Notes: generated from the sequence alone by a model not told the origin. A DNA stretch of 49,939 nt from CAZTXD01 sp964617995 (GCA_964617995.1 CAZTXD010000007.1:1-49939); one strand, 5' to 3'; positions 1-9,075 are shown, numbered from the stretch's first letter. Translations and numbers: made by a program.

Positions 1-727
1 CCACCATCTCGGCGATGTAGCCGCGCAGCCAGTGGGAGCGCTGCGTCGTCGCCCACACGGTCAGCTGATGTTGCGTCTCGCTGAAGTGGGCGGCGACACC
101 GCGTGTCTCGATCGGCGAGCCGACCGACCGACCGAAGGTCAGCCGTCTCTCGAGGCGATGAGGAGCTCGGGCGAGCACCTCTGCCGCATCACCCACCCCG
201 ACCCGGAACCGCGAGTGGATGTTGTCCCCGAGTTCCGGATGCAGAACCGGGGCGTCCTCCTCGAGGGCCGCCTCGGGGTCCGTTACTACCGGGAGCGAGT
301 CATACGACACCTCGATCACCTCAGCCGCATCCTCGGCCTGGTACCGGTTCTCGGCCACTACGACGGCAATCGGCTCTCCGACCCGGAAGACCCGCGACTC
401 GGGAAGCACCTCCGCCCGATGATCCTTGACGAGGAGGCCGACGGCGTCGGCCACGTGGGGGGGAGTGGTGATGGCGTGACGCGTGAACGGAGCCACCCGG
501 CCCCGCAGGTCGGCACCCGTCAGCACTGCGACTACTCCCGGGGCCTGTCTGGCCCGGGTCGTGTCGATGTCGACGATCCGGGCGTGGGCTTCGGTGGAGC
601 GTACGAGGGCGGCCTCGACCATCCCGTCCATGCGAAGGTCTGCGATAAATCGGGTCCGACCGGTCAGGAGTCCGGGATCCTCCCGCCGCGGGACGGACTG
701 GCCGACCAGTCCCTCCTCAACCACCAT
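1..727 (-). CDS. Xanthine dehydrogenase-family Mo-cofactor-binding large subunit (second CoxL-like), N-terminal part, cut by window edge
   Basis: The minus strand is open from an ATG at 727-725 to the window edge, about 242 residues. The product aligns throughout with the N-terminus of the neighbouring large subunit (717-3068): both share GQ-VPRKED/GQ-VPRRED near the start, RVGEP-AVV, and GRS-GSP-ETRGV near residue 220. It belongs to the molybdopterin-binding large subunits of the CO dehydrogenase/xanthine oxidase family, where this part carries the a/b hammerhead domain. The Mo-site half lies outside the window, so its active-site class cannot be read. The ATG overlaps the upstream gene's stop by 11 bases, implying translational coupling; no clear Shine-Dalgarno precedes it. 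It is last in the visible order FAD subunit, Fe-S subunit, large subunit 1, large subunit 2. Confidence 0.85.
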   Translation of the reverse strand, partial: MVVEEGLVGQSVPRREDPGLLTGRTRFIADLRMDGMVEAALVRSTEAHARIVDIDTTRARQAPGVVAVLTGADLRGRVAPFTRHAITTPPHVADAVGLLVKDHRAEVLPESRVFRVGEPIAVVVAENRYQAEDAAEVIEVSYDSLPVVTDPEAALEEDAPVLHPELGDNIHSRFRVGVGDAAEVLARAPHRLERRLTFGRSVGSPIETRGVAAHFSETQHQLTVWATTQRSHWLRGYIAEMV

Positions 728-3068
728 CTGATGTCGCAGCCTGGATCGAGCGCCAGATCCTCGCCGGACTCATCGGCATCTCGGTGATCTCGATCTCCAG
801 CGGCCGCAGAGCATGGACGATGGCGTTGGCAATCGCCGCCGGTGGCGAAACGGCGGCCCCTTCCCCGGCGCCCTTGATGCCCAGCGGGTTGAGAGGGGAG
901 AGGTGCGTCTCGTGCTCGACCGTGATCGAGGGAACGTCGGCCGCGGTGGGGAGCAGGTAGTCCATGAAGCTGGGGTTGAGGAGCTGGCCACTCTCGTCGT
1001 ATACGACCTCCTCCAGGAGCGCGTTACCGATTCCGTGAGCTACGCCTCCGTGCTGCTGCCCATCGACCACCGTCGGGTTGAGGATCTGGCCGCAGTCGTC
1101 GACGACGTAGTACTCGAGTACCGACACCATGCCCGTCTCGGGGTCGACCTCCACGACCGCGACGTGGGTACCGGACGAATAGGTCACCGTGGGGGGCACG
1201 AAGTAGTCGGTCTCCTCCAGCCCGGGATCGATGCCCTCTGGGAGCCGGCTACCGGGTCCCGGAGAGGCGGCTTCGGCGATCTCCGCCAGCGACAGGGAGG
1301 TACCCGGAACCCCTCTGACCCTGACACGGCCCTCTTCCAGCGTCAGGTCCTCCCGGCTGACCTCGAGGAGGTGGGACGCGATCGCCAGAACCTTCTCTCG
1401 AACCCTGTTCGCAGCTCCGTGAACCGCCGAACCCGCCGTGACCGCCGAGCGGCTGGCGAAGGTGCCTCCACCGTGAGCGATCAGACCCGTGTCGCCCGCT
1501 CTCACGGTTATATCGTCCGGTGAGACCCCGAGCGCGTCCGCACACACCTGGGCCAGGACCGTCTCATGACTCTGGCCATGCGGGTTGCTTCCCGAGTGGA
1601 CCGTGACGTGGCCGCTCTCGTCGACCCGGACGGTGGCCCCCTCGTGGGGTCCCAAGCCGGATCCCTCCACATGGGCCGAGACGCCGATCCCGATCAGCCT
1701 GCCCTCCGTCCGGGCGCTTTCCTGGCGGTCTCGGAATCCGGCGTAGTCGGAGAGAGCGAGGGCCTTTTCCAACTGGGCGGGGTAGTCGCCCGAGTCGTAC
1801 ACGAGTCTGCCGCCGTCCCGGTACAGCATCCCCATGTCATACGGCATCAGCTCGCCGGGAATGAGATTCCTGCGCCGGACGTCGGCGGGATCCTCCTTCA
1901 GGTAGGCGGCGACCATGTCCACGATGCGGTCGATGACGAAGGTGGCCGACGTTCTGCCCGCCCCCCTGACGGGGGTGTTGTCGCGCTTGTTCGTGAGGAC
2001 GCAGATTCCCTCCACGTCGAAGTTGTCGATCTTGAACTCGTTGCGGAGGTGGGCGGCGGTGTTGTAGGAGAGGGTGATCACGAACGGGTTGTAGGCCCCC
2101 GCATCGACCAGGAAGCGATCCTTCAGCCCCAGGATCCTCCCATCGCCGTTGAATGCCACCTCGACGTCGTGATACTGGTCCCGGGTATGTCGGGCGTTTG
2201 CCAGGTTCTCCCGACGATCCTCGATCCAACGGATCGGGCGCCCCAGCTGAGTAGCCAGGAACGGGATGAAGATCTCCTCGTTGTAGATGCCACCACCGAA
2301 GCTCCCACCCATGTCCGGTGAGATCACCCGAATGTGGTCCTCCGGCAGGCCGAGCATCTCAGACAGGTAGCTGCGGAGCATGTGGGGCTTCTGCTGAGTT
2401 GCCCACATCACCATTTGATTCGTCGACCGGTCGAACTCGGCCACCACCCCCCTCGTTTCCATGGGCGAGCCGATCGAGCGACCGACGGTGATGCGGGTCG
2501 AAAGTGTGTGCTCGGCCTCCCGGAAGGCACGGGCGATGTCGCCGGCGCCGGTATGGAAGGAGCAGTGGATGTTGCCGGGGACGTCCGGATGGAGCTGCGG
2601 GGCGTCCTCTCGCATCGCCGTGAACGGATCCGTCAGCGCTTCGAGCGGCTCGTACTCCACCTCGATCAGCTCGAGAGCGTCCTCGGCCACGTAACGGCTC
2701 TCCGCCAGGACCACCGCCACCGGCTCCCCGACACGGAACACCTTCTGCTCCGCCAGCAGCTGGGCGCGATATGGCCGCACGACCAGATTGGTCTCGCGGG
2801 CGACGTGCTCGGGGATCGTCTTGTAGAACGTGCGAGTGATCGGACCCACCTTGCCTCTCAGGTCCGCTGCGGTCACCACCGACACGACCCCGTCCAGATC
2901 TCGTGCCCGCGAAGTGTCGAGACGGGTGATCACGCCATGGGCGATGGGGCTGCGGAGGATGGCGGCCTCCACCATCCCGCGGAGGTGGATGTCACCCACG
3001 TACTGACCGCGACCCGTGATCAGATGATGGTCCTCCTTGCGGGGCACCCTCTGGCCGACGTAACTCAT
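717..3068 (-). CDS. Mo-hydroxylase large subunit, CoxL form II-like (xanthine dehydrogenase family)
   Basis: A 783-residue protein, the usual length for the family. It binds the molybdenum-cytosine-dinucleotide cofactor and would hydroxylate its substrate with water-derived oxygen. GGSFGGG (residues 255-260 region) and the active-site loop PVRGAGR (about 366-372) are visible. RGAGR is the form II signature; form I CO dehydrogenase has AYRCSFR with the copper-binding Cys, so CO oxidation is unlikely. The catalytic Glu is present in KGAGEG (Glu about 736). I chose the ATG at 3068 because it overlaps the stop of the Fe-S subunit (ATGA) and starts the family-typical MSYVGQ sequence; the open frame extends further only as a shadow. 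The substrate is unknown; form II members act on N-heterocycles, aldehydes and other compounds. Confidence 0.93.
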   Translation of the reverse strand: MSYVGQRVPRKEDHHLITGRGQYVGDIHLRGMVEAAILRSPIAHGVITRLDTSRARDLDGVVSVVTAADLRGKVGPITRTFYKTIPEHVARETNLVVRPYRAQLLAEQKVFRVGEPVAVVLAESRYVAEDALELIEVEYEPLEALTDPFTAMREDAPQLHPDVPGNIHCSFHTGAGDIARAFREAEHTLSTRITVGRSIGSPMETRGVVAEFDRSTNQMVMWATQQKPHMLRSYLSEMLGLPEDHIRVISPDMGGSFGGGIYNEEIFIPFLATQLGRPIRWIEDRRENLANARHTRDQYHDVEVAFNGDGRILGLKDRFLVDAGAYNPFVITLSYNTAAHLRNEFKIDNFDVEGICVLTNKRDNTPVRGAGRTSATFVIDRIVDMVAAYLKEDPADVRRRNLIPGELMPYDMGMLYRDGGRLVYDSGDYPAQLEKALALSDYAGFRDRQESARTEGRLIGIGVSAHVEGSGLGPHEGATVRVDESGHVTVHSGSNPHGQSHETVLAQVCADALGVSPDDITVRAGDTGLIAHGGGTFASRSAVTAGSAVHGAANRVREKVLAIASHLLEVSREDLTLEEGRVRVRGVPGTSLSLAEIAEAASPGPGSRLPEGIDPGLEETDYFVPPTVTYSSGTHVAVVEVDPETGMVSVLEYYVVDDCGQILNPTVVDGQQHGGVAHGIGNALLEEVVYDESGQLLNPSFMDYLLPTAADVPSITVEHETHLSPLNPLGIKGAGEGAAVSPPAAIANAIVHALRPLEIEITEMPMSPARIWRSIQAATSDGG

Positions 3069-3541
3069 GTCCGCTTCTCCGCCAGTTCCTGAACGGCGAG
3101 GACGATGTTGTGATAGCCGGTGCAGCGACACAGGTTGCCCGACAGGCGCTCCCTGATCTCCCTCTCATCGGGGGAGGGCCCCTCTTCCAGATATTCGACC
3201 ACACTCATGAGGAACCCGGGGGTGCAGAAACCGCACTGGAGGGCGTGATGGCGGGAGAACGCCTCCTGTACCGGATGCAGCGTTCCATCCGGCCCCTCCA
3301 ATCCCTCGACCGTTCTCAGCTCCTGCCCGTCCGCCTGCACGGCGAGCATCAAGCAGGAACGGACCGTGCGACCGTTGACCAGGATCGTGCAGGCGCCACA
3401 CACCCCGTGTTCACATCCCAGATGGGTACCTGTCAGACCGACCACGTCGCGGAGAAAGTCCGCCAGCGTCATCCGCGCCTCGACCGACCCTCGGATCTCC
3501 TCCCCGTTCACCACGAAGGAAACGGCCATCTCGCTCGTCAT
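3065..3541 (-). CDS. Mo-hydroxylase small [2Fe-2S] subunit (CoxS-like)
   Basis: A 158-residue two-cluster ferredoxin-like subunit that passes electrons from the Mo site to FAD. The plant-type cluster motif GCEHGVCGAC lies in the N-terminal half. The second cluster motif, CGFC plus CRCTGY, lies in the C-terminal half. All eight cysteines expected for two [2Fe-2S] clusters are present. The ATG at 3541 overlaps the stop of the FAD subunit by four bases and the gene's stop overlaps the large subunit start in the same way, so the three subunits are tightly coupled. Length and motifs match the family; I see nothing missing. Confidence 0.95.
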   Translation of the reverse strand: MTSEMAVSFVVNGEEIRGSVEARMTLADFLRDVVGLTGTHLGCEHGVCGACTILVNGRTVRSCLMLAVQADGQELRTVEGLEGPDGTLHPVQEAFSRHHALQCGFCTPGFLMSVVEYLEEGPSPDEREIRERLSGNLCRCTGYHNIVLAVQELAEKRT

Positions 3542-4416
3542 CGCTCGGCTCCCGTCGATCGGGTTCGTGCAGCTTGCAGGGCTCGCAACGTCACCACCTT
3601 GGCCAGATGACGTTTGTACTCGGCGGGACCGTGCACGTCCTCCAGGGGGTCTACGACCGAGTCGATGGCCTCGGCGGCCGCTCGCAAGAGTTCGTCGGTC
3701 GGTTCCTGGCCGATCAGCATCTGCTCTGCCTCATCTCCCCGAACTGCCGTCATCCCGGCGGACATCACGCTGATGCGGGCGTCGGAGACGACACCCTCCT
3801 CCAGATGCAGGACGCTGCCCGCTCCCGCCATGGCGAAGTCCCCGTGGCGTCGGGACACCTCGACGAAGGCTGTTCCCGCGCTGGGAGGAGGCAGCTGCAT
3901 CTCCACTTCCACCAGGAGCTCATCCGGCGCCAGGGCGGTCGCCATGTAGGAGATGAACATCTCACTTGCGGAAACGGTGCGTTTCTCCGTTCGGCTGCGG
4001 AGGTGGAACTGGGCGTCGAACAAGAGGGCCAGCGCCGGCCACTCGGCGGCTGGGTCGGCGTGGGCCATGCTCCCACCGACCGTGCCCCGGTTCCTGATCG
4101 CCACATGACCGATCTGGGATACCGCTTCGTTGATGGCGGGACACCGGAGCTTCAGTTCTGCATGTGTTTCGAGGCTGCGGTGCGTTGCCAGCGCTCCCAT
4201 CGACAGCACGCCGTCGCCGCCGAGTTCGACGTGCTCCAGATCCCTGAGCCGTGTGATGTCGGTCAGATGCCGGGGCCGGGCCATTCGGAATGCGAGGAGT
4301 GGTATGAGGCTCTGGCCACCGGCGAGCACCTTGCTTTCGTCACCGATCTCGTGGAGTGTCTCCAGCGCCTCCTCGATCGTTTCGGGCCGGGCGTACTCGA
4401 ATGGTGGTGGCTTCAT
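3538..4416 (-). CDS. Mo-hydroxylase FAD-binding medium subunit (CoxM-like)
   Basis: A 292-residue protein of the FAD-binding subunit family (PCMH-type fold plus CO dehydrogenase flavoprotein C-terminal domain). The flavin pyrophosphate motif AGGQSL is near residue 33 and the second FAD motif, GTVGGS, is near residue 112. It accepts electrons from the Fe-S subunit and hands them to an acceptor. It starts 112 bases after the ABC ATPase stop, with a GAGAGG ribosome site upstream, so it may be co-transcribed with the transporter ATPase. The 112-base spacer (4417-4528) holds no gene that I can see. Confidence 0.94.
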   Translation of the reverse strand: MKPPPFEYARPETIEEALETLHEIGDESKVLAGGQSLIPLLAFRMARPRHLTDITRLRDLEHVELGGDGVLSMGALATHRSLETHAELKLRCPAINEAVSQIGHVAIRNRGTVGGSMAHADPAAEWPALALLFDAQFHLRSRTEKRTVSASEMFISYMATALAPDELLVEVEMQLPPPSAGTAFVEVSRRHGDFAMAGAGSVLHLEEGVVSDARISVMSAGMTAVRGDEAEQMLIGQEPTDELLRAAAEAIDSVVDPLEDVHGPAEYKRHLAKVVTLRALQAARTRSTGAER

Positions 4417-4528
4417 CCTGGCGTGCCTCTCTCATCGTGGAGTCTCCCTCTGTCACGTTCGGACGGGCGACTCCCGATCCCCGACGAACTCCGTCGCTGT
4501 CGAGTCCCCACCGACGCATGCGCCGTCC

Positions 4529-5329
4529 TCACGTGGGCGCTTTGTCGTCGTAGTAGCCCCACCGTTCCAGGACCGTGTCGACGAGTCGCCCTTCGATTTC
4601 GGTGATCCGGGGATCCTCGTATCGCCGCGGGCGGGGAAGGTCGATCGTGTGCTGGTCGAATATCTCTCCCGGCCCTGCCGTCATCAGGTAGATGTGATCC
4701 GACAGGTAGACGGCTTCACGAAGCGAGTGGGTGACGAAGACGATGGTGGCGCCGGTTCGCTCCCAGAGCTCGAGCAGTTCGCTCCTCAGGAACCTCCCTG
4801 TCACCTCGTCCAGGGTGCTGAACGGTTCGTCCATGAGGATGAACGCCGGTTGTACGGCCAGGGCTCGGGCGATGGCGACCCTGGCACGCTGGCCACCGGA
4901 GAGGTTCAGCGGCCAGGCGTTCTCGTACGACTCGAGGCGGAGCATCTTGAGATGCCGTCTGATCGTGTCATCCCATGTGTTCTCCGGGATGCCTGCTGCC
5001 TTGAGAGCGAGGGCGATATTCTGACTCACCGTCCGCCAGGGAAGGAGGCGGGCGTCCTGGAAGACATACCCACAGGGTGGGAGGTCGGAGGTGGCCCTTT
5101 GCCCGTCCTTGACGAACGTCTTGCCGTCGATGGCAACGGTTCCTCGCTGGGGGGTGAACAATCCTGAGAGAATGCTGAGGAGTGTGGACTTACCGCAGCC
5201 ACTCGGACCGACGATGCAGGCGAACTCTCCCTTGGTGACCTTGAGATCGACGGACCGGATAGCGGGTTGCGAGAGACCCCGGTACCAGAACGTCAAGTCC
5301 TCGATGTCGATGTAATCGAAGGCTGTCAT
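4529..5329 (-). CDS. ABC transporter ATP-binding protein, nitrate/sulfonate/taurine (NitT/TauT) type
   Basis: A 266-residue ATPase that powers import. It shows Walker A GPSGCGKST (41-49), Q-loop YVFQD (88-92), signature LSGGQ (143-147), Walker B ILMDEP (164-169) and H-loop His201. It resembles SsuB/TauB/NrtD-type subunits. I preferred the ATG at 5329 over the longer frame because AGGAAG lies about 9 bases upstream. Its permeases and binding protein are not adjacent: they are at 7379-10192, beyond two plus-strand genes. Its own downstream neighbours are the Mo-hydroxylase subunits, suggesting that the imported compound is what they oxidise (inference). Confidence 0.93.
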   Translation of the reverse strand: MTAFDYIDIEDLTFWYRGLSQPAIRSVDLKVTKGEFACIVGPSGCGKSTLLSILSGLFTPQRGTVAIDGKTFVKDGQRATSDLPPCGYVFQDARLLPWRTVSQNIALALKAAGIPENTWDDTIRRHLKMLRLESYENAWPLNLSGGQRARVAIARALAVQPAFILMDEPFSTLDEVTGRFLRSELLELWERTGATIVFVTHSLREAVYLSDHIYLMTAGPGEIFDQHTIDLPRPRRYEDPRITEIEGRLVDTVLERWGYYDDKAPT

Positions 5330-5524
5330 CTCGATGAGCTTCCTACCACCCGCTCCGGCCAACAGCAGGGCCCGGGCAGTTCTATCCGTCGCTTCCGACA
5401 GGATCCGGGTCGTGATCGGTGGCGCCGGCCCCGGATACCCGTTGTCTCTCGATGACCGCGAATGGGATTGTCCGGTATCAGTGAATCCATTGGTACGAGA
5501 TTCCGTGGCTCCTCCGGCACGTGC

Positions 5525-5537
5525 CGTATATTATACG
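5525..5537. promoter_or_regulatory. AT-rich palindrome in divergent promoter, candidate GntR operator 1
   Basis: CGTATA-T-TATACG is a perfect 13-bp odd palindrome in an otherwise GC-rich 264-base divergent intergenic region (5330-5593). It lies between the ABC ATPase/Mo-hydroxylase operon and the amidohydrolase-gntR pair. Its core GTATATTATAC matches the site at 10226-10236 at 9 of 11 positions. Read on the minus strand it contains a TATAAT hexamer, so it may also be the minus-strand -10 box. GT...AC palindromes are usual for FadR-type GntR proteins, and the gene at 6537 encodes one; the pairing is inference. Confidence 0.5.
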
Positions 5538-5593
5538 CAGATCTTGACCTACGGCATTGAAACGGCCGATTTCCGGATGGTCCGAGGAGAGAG

Positions 5594-6577
5594 ATGCGTA
5601 TAGATACCTTTGCCCATGCCCTTCCTCCCCGGTTCCGGGATACCGTATTGGACGAAGTCAACAATGGCCACGATCTCGTCAACTGGCATTCGTTGCGTCG
5701 ACTTTTCGATGTGGAGGAGCGCCTCGCATTGATGGATGAGTTGGGGATCGATATGCAGATCGTAACCACCCCGTCACCTCCGCTCGAGACCATGTTCCAA
5801 CCGGAGGTGGCCTGCCGGCTCGCCGAGCTCGCCAACCGGGAGATGGCCAGGTTGGTGGCCAAGCATCCTCGTCGACTGCTTGGCGTGGCGACGGTCCCCT
5901 TGGTCGATCCAGAGTGGGCTATCCAGGAGGTCCGTCACGCGGTCACAGAGCTCGGCCTTCTCGGTCCGTTGGTGTACACGCACGTGAACGGGCGGGCGCT
6001 GGATCAACCGAGCCTGGAGCCGTTCTGGCTCGAGATGGAGAGACTGGGTGCACCGGTGTGGCTCCACCCTGACAGGCCGAACACCCCGGGCGATTACGTG
6101 AACGAGGACGACTCCCGCTACGGGCTGTTCCTCGTCCTGGGCTGGCCGTACGAGACGTCGGTGGCCATGGCCCGCCTGGTCCTGAGTGGCGTGATCGGGA
6201 GGCACCCCAACCTCGACATCATCGTCCACCACGGGGGAGGGATGATCCCGTTCTTCCATCGGCGGATCGAGATGAACTATCAGGCCGGGCAACGGCGCGT
6301 TCCGATGCCGGAAGACGAGTCGGTCGATCTGGGTCGAGATCTGCGACGTTTCTACGTCGATACCGTGCTTCAGGGCGCTACATCGGCTCTCGCTACATCC
6401 GTAGATTTCTTCGGTTCTGACCGGGTCCTCTTCGCCACCGACATGCCGTTCGGTCCCGATGATGGGCTACAGTTCGCCCGGGGCTCGATCCAATCGATCG
6501 AACGGCTCCCGGAGTCTCAACGCGAGGTAATTCTCGGTGACAACGCAATCAAACTCCTTGGAATCGATCGGCTCTGA
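5594..6577 (+). CDS. Amidohydrolase-2 (ACMSD-like) family metal-dependent hydrolase/decarboxylase
   Basis: A 327-residue TIM-barrel protein of the aminocarboxymuconate-semialdehyde decarboxylase-like family, which decarboxylates or hydrolyses small aromatic or ring-cleavage acids. Visible metal-site elements are IDTFAH near the N-terminus, VWLHPD (about residue 156), IIVHHGG (about 212) and the Asp of FATDMPFG (about 281). The usual first-strand HxH is FxH here, a variant also known in this superfamily. GAGGAGAG directly precedes the ATG. The 3' end overlaps the gntR start by 41 bases, so the two are co-expressed. It may process the product of the Mo-hydroxylase encoded divergently; the substrate is unknown. 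Confidence 0.88.
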   Translation: MRIDTFAHALPPRFRDTVLDEVNNGHDLVNWHSLRRLFDVEERLALMDELGIDMQIVTTPSPPLETMFQPEVACRLAELANREMARLVAKHPRRLLGVATVPLVDPEWAIQEVRHAVTELGLLGPLVYTHVNGRALDQPSLEPFWLEMERLGAPVWLHPDRPNTPGDYVNEDDSRYGLFLVLGWPYETSVAMARLVLSGVIGRHPNLDIIVHHGGGMIPFFHRRIEMNYQAGQRRVPMPEDESVDLGRDLRRFYVDTVLQGATSALATSVDFFGSDRVLFATDMPFGPDDGLQFARGSIQSIERLPESQREVILGDNAIKLLGIDRL

Positions 6578-7262
6578 GTCCAGGGCGAAGACGCTGAGTC
6601 GAAAGACGGTTGCCCATCAGGTAGCGGCGGTTCTGCGTGACGAGATCCTCCGGGCCGAGCAGGCTCCGGGCGCCCGACTTCGACAGGAGGAGATCGCCAG
6701 CCGGTTGGGGGTGAGCACCACACCGGTGCGGGAGGCGTTTCGCATCCTGGAAGCAGAGGGTCTGGTCCGGCTGGATCCGGGCCGGGGCGTCCTGGTCTTC
6801 CGACCATCGATCGAGGAAGTACGCGAGACCTACGAGATCAGAGAGACCCTCGAGATGCTGGCAATTCGTCACGCCGTGGAGACCCTCACCGGGACGGAAA
6901 TCGAAGAATTGGAGGGGATCCTCGACCAGCTGGATCGCACGTCGGATCGTGACGAATGGATCCGCCTCAACAACCGCTACCACGACCAAATGTATTCATT
7001 TGCGTCGCGTCCCAAGCTCCGGTCGATCATCGTCTCGCTGCGCGACTCGATGGCCGGCTACATGCACAGCGCCATTCACAGGGCGATCGAGTCCGGTCGA
7101 GCTGCCCGCGAGCACCGCGCCATCCTGGAAGCATGCCGGAGCGGGGATGTGGTCCGGGCACAGGACGCGGTCCGCGTCCACCTCCATCACACGGTCGAGT
7201 TGGCCTTGGCGTTTCTCGAAGAGTCGAGGGTGAAGGAGGACGGCCGAGGCGGAGTGGCCTGA
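6537..7262 (+). CDS. GntR-family transcriptional regulator (FadR/FCD subfamily)
   Basis: A 241-residue protein with an N-terminal winged helix (EEIASRLGVS-TPVREA, about 50-70) and a C-terminal all-helical FCD ligand domain with the usual metal-binding His spacing (NRYHDQMY, then a late HRAI and HLHHTVE). FCD regulators usually repress and release on binding a small organic acid. The start is GTG with GAGGTAA seven bases upstream, inside the amidohydrolase gene. Candidate operators for it are the palindromes at 5525 and 10226, which would tie the two halves of the transporter to one regulator. Confidence 0.92.
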   Translation: MTTQSNSLESIGSESRAKTLSRKTVAHQVAAVLRDEILRAEQAPGARLRQEEIASRLGVSTTPVREAFRILEAEGLVRLDPGRGVLVFRPSIEEVRETYEIRETLEMLAIRHAVETLTGTEIEELEGILDQLDRTSDRDEWIRLNNRYHDQMYSFASRPKLRSIIVSLRDSMAGYMHSAIHRAIESGRAAREHRAILEACRSGDVVRAQDAVRVHLHHTVELALAFLEESRVKEDGRGGVA

Positions 7263-7378
7263 TTTCGCCGTAGTTTCACCAAATCGCCTGGTTCCTATGG
7301 CGTCGCTCTCGACGAATAACGGGCGCGCCATCTACGTCGCAGGCCTCGCGTCGATTGCGGTCGACCCGGGTACGAACC

Positions 7379-8209
7379 TCAGGCCCGCCAGGCAAAGATT
7401 CGTTCCTCCGACTTCCTGAAAACGTACTGATCGACCAGCACCATGATCAGCGTGAAGACGAGCGTCCACGCGACCACTTTGTCCGGTCGCAGGAGTCGGA
7501 AGAAGAAGCCCAGCTGACCACCCACGCCTTCCGAGGTCGTCAGTGCTTCCACGATCAGCACGATCTTCCAGGAGAAGGCGAAAGCGAATCGAATGGACGC
7601 GAATATGGGAGCAGCGATCTGAGGGAGAAGCAGGTCTCTCATCCACTCACGCCGGTTCCAGCGATAGACCTTTGTCATCTCCTCGAGACCCGGATCGATC
7701 GCACGGACACCTTGGTGAACGATGTTGACCACGAATGGCGTTACCGCGACCGTGAGGGCTACGAGTCGAGACGACTCCTGGACGCCGAGCAGGAGTATCG
7801 CAAAGAGGATTATCACCGGGCCCGGAAGCGCGAGACCGACCATCACCCAAGGCGACAGGAAGGCCTCGACGATCCTCGATCGACCCATCCAGATACCAAT
7901 TGCGACCCCCAGGAGAACAGAGATGATCCAAGCGAGTACCACTCGACGCATGCTGATGGCGATGTGGCCGTAGATTTCTCCTGATACGAAGGCGTCTACG
8001 AAGGAAGTCGTGACGCGCCAGGGGGTGGGAAGAAACGGCCTGAATACCGGCGTCAGCGGCCACCAGATGGCGATCGTGGCAACCACCGCAGCAAAATACG
8101 GCAACGTCTTCGAGAATAGGGTGTCGCTCTTCTGTGGGCTTGTGGGCGGTGCGGGTTCCGCCGTAACAACATCCCATCCGCCCTGCACCGTCATTGCCGC
8201 CCCCGCCAC
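7379..8209 (-). CDS. ABC transporter permease, NitT/TauT type (BPD_transp_1)
   Basis: A 276-residue integral membrane protein with about six hydrophobic segments. The cytoplasmic EAA-like loop (EEMTKVYRWNRREWMRDLLLP, split here as EEMTKVYRW and RDLLLPQIA) contacts the ATPase. It is the last gene of the binding protein-permease-permease operon, 62 bases after the first permease. Either the GTG at 8209 or the ATG at 8194 could be the start; neither has a clear ribosome site. The 116 bases to the convergent gntR stop (7263-7378) hold no gene and no strong terminator that I can see. Confidence 0.92.
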   Translation of the reverse strand: MAGAAMTVQGGWDVVTAEPAPPTSPQKSDTLFSKTLPYFAAVVATIAIWWPLTPVFRPFLPTPWRVTTSFVDAFVSGEIYGHIAISMRRVVLAWIISVLLGVAIGIWMGRSRIVEAFLSPWVMVGLALPGPVIILFAILLLGVQESSRLVALTVAVTPFVVNIVHQGVRAIDPGLEEMTKVYRWNRREWMRDLLLPQIAAPIFASIRFAFAFSWKIVLIVEALTTSEGVGGQLGFFFRLLRPDKVVAWTLVFTLIMVLVDQYVFRKSEERIFAWRA

Positions 8210-8271
8210 ACTCTAGGTTTGCCATTTGAGGTCAACTCGTGGCTCGAAGCTGATTCCATGAACAGCACCAT

Positions 8272-9075
8272 CTACGTACTGCTCCGCGCCTCGCGCCAAC
8301 GGAAGACCCGTCGTTCCCAGGGGCGGAACAGACCAAACTCCACGCTGAACACGACGATCAGGAAGAACACCACCCAGACAACAAGCCTGTCGAGGGCGAA
8401 ATAGTCGTAGGCCCGGTTGTACTCGGATCCGATCCCAGCCTGCTGCGCAGAGAAGACCTCAGTGACTACGACGATCTTCCACGCGAGCGCATAGGCGTTG
8501 CGTAACGCCGCAAACAAGAATGGAGCCATCTCCGGTATCGAGACATGCCGCAGCCGTTGAGGGGTAGTCAGCCGGTACACACGCGACATGTCGTTCAGGT
8601 GCCTGTCGAGTGACTCGAAGCCTTCGTGGAGGCTCACGACGACGAAGGGGAAGATGACGGCGGCAACCGAGACATAGACCGAGACGTTCGACAGGCCGAA
8701 GACGGTCAAGCAAAAGAGAGCAAACGCCAGGGACGGCGTGCTGATGGTCACATAGACAGAGAGGCTGAAGAAGCGCCGCCACCAGTGGCTGGCTCGCCCT
8801 GCCATTGCGACAAGGAAAGCAAGGACGTAGCCGGCCGTGAGCCCCACCACGAGCCGTTGCACAGATAGGAGAATGTTCCGGTAGGTGGCAGGCTCGGCGA
8901 CCACGATTAGGCCCTCTTCCCACACCTCGAGGGGGGATGGGAGAAACCTCGTCAGAGGATGCAATAGGAACCATAGAGCAAGGAGGATCCCGACCCCGAC
9001 CGGGGGAAGACCGTACTGGAGCACCCGGTCGAGATGCCCACCCGGGGAAGGGAGTTGTTCTGATGCAACGGCCAT
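8272..9075 (-). CDS. ABC transporter permease, NitT/TauT type (BPD_transp_1)
   Basis: A 267-residue membrane protein, paralogous in layout to the following permease: N-terminal hydrophobic segment, FLPSPLEVW periplasmic entry and an EAA-like loop (LNDMSRVYRLTTPQRLRHVSIPE, seen as MSRVYRLT and VSIPEMAP). Two different permeases in one operon imply a heterodimeric channel. It lies downstream of the binding-protein gene, from which a strong hairpin (9096-9126) separates it. Confidence 0.92.
   Translation of the reverse strand: MAVASEQLPSPGGHLDRVLQYGLPPVGVGILLALWFLLHPLTRFLPSPLEVWEEGLIVVAEPATYRNILLSVQRLVVGLTAGYVLAFLVAMAGRASHWWRRFFSLSVYVTISTPSLAFALFCLTVFGLSNVSVYVSVAAVIFPFVVVSLHEGFESLDRHLNDMSRVYRLTTPQRLRHVSIPEMAPFLFAALRNAYALAWKIVVVTEVFSAQQAGIGSEYNRAYDYFALDRLVVWVVFFLIVVFSVEFGLFRPWERRVFRWREARSST

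Noticed and set aside
717..3068. True aerobic CO dehydrogenase (form I coxL)
   Set aside because: The active-site loop is RGAGR rather than the Cys-containing form I motif.
6987..7002. CAAATG-TATT-CATTTG palindrome
   Set aside because: It is inside the GntR coding sequence, far from any promoter, and unlike the two candidate operators; probably chance.
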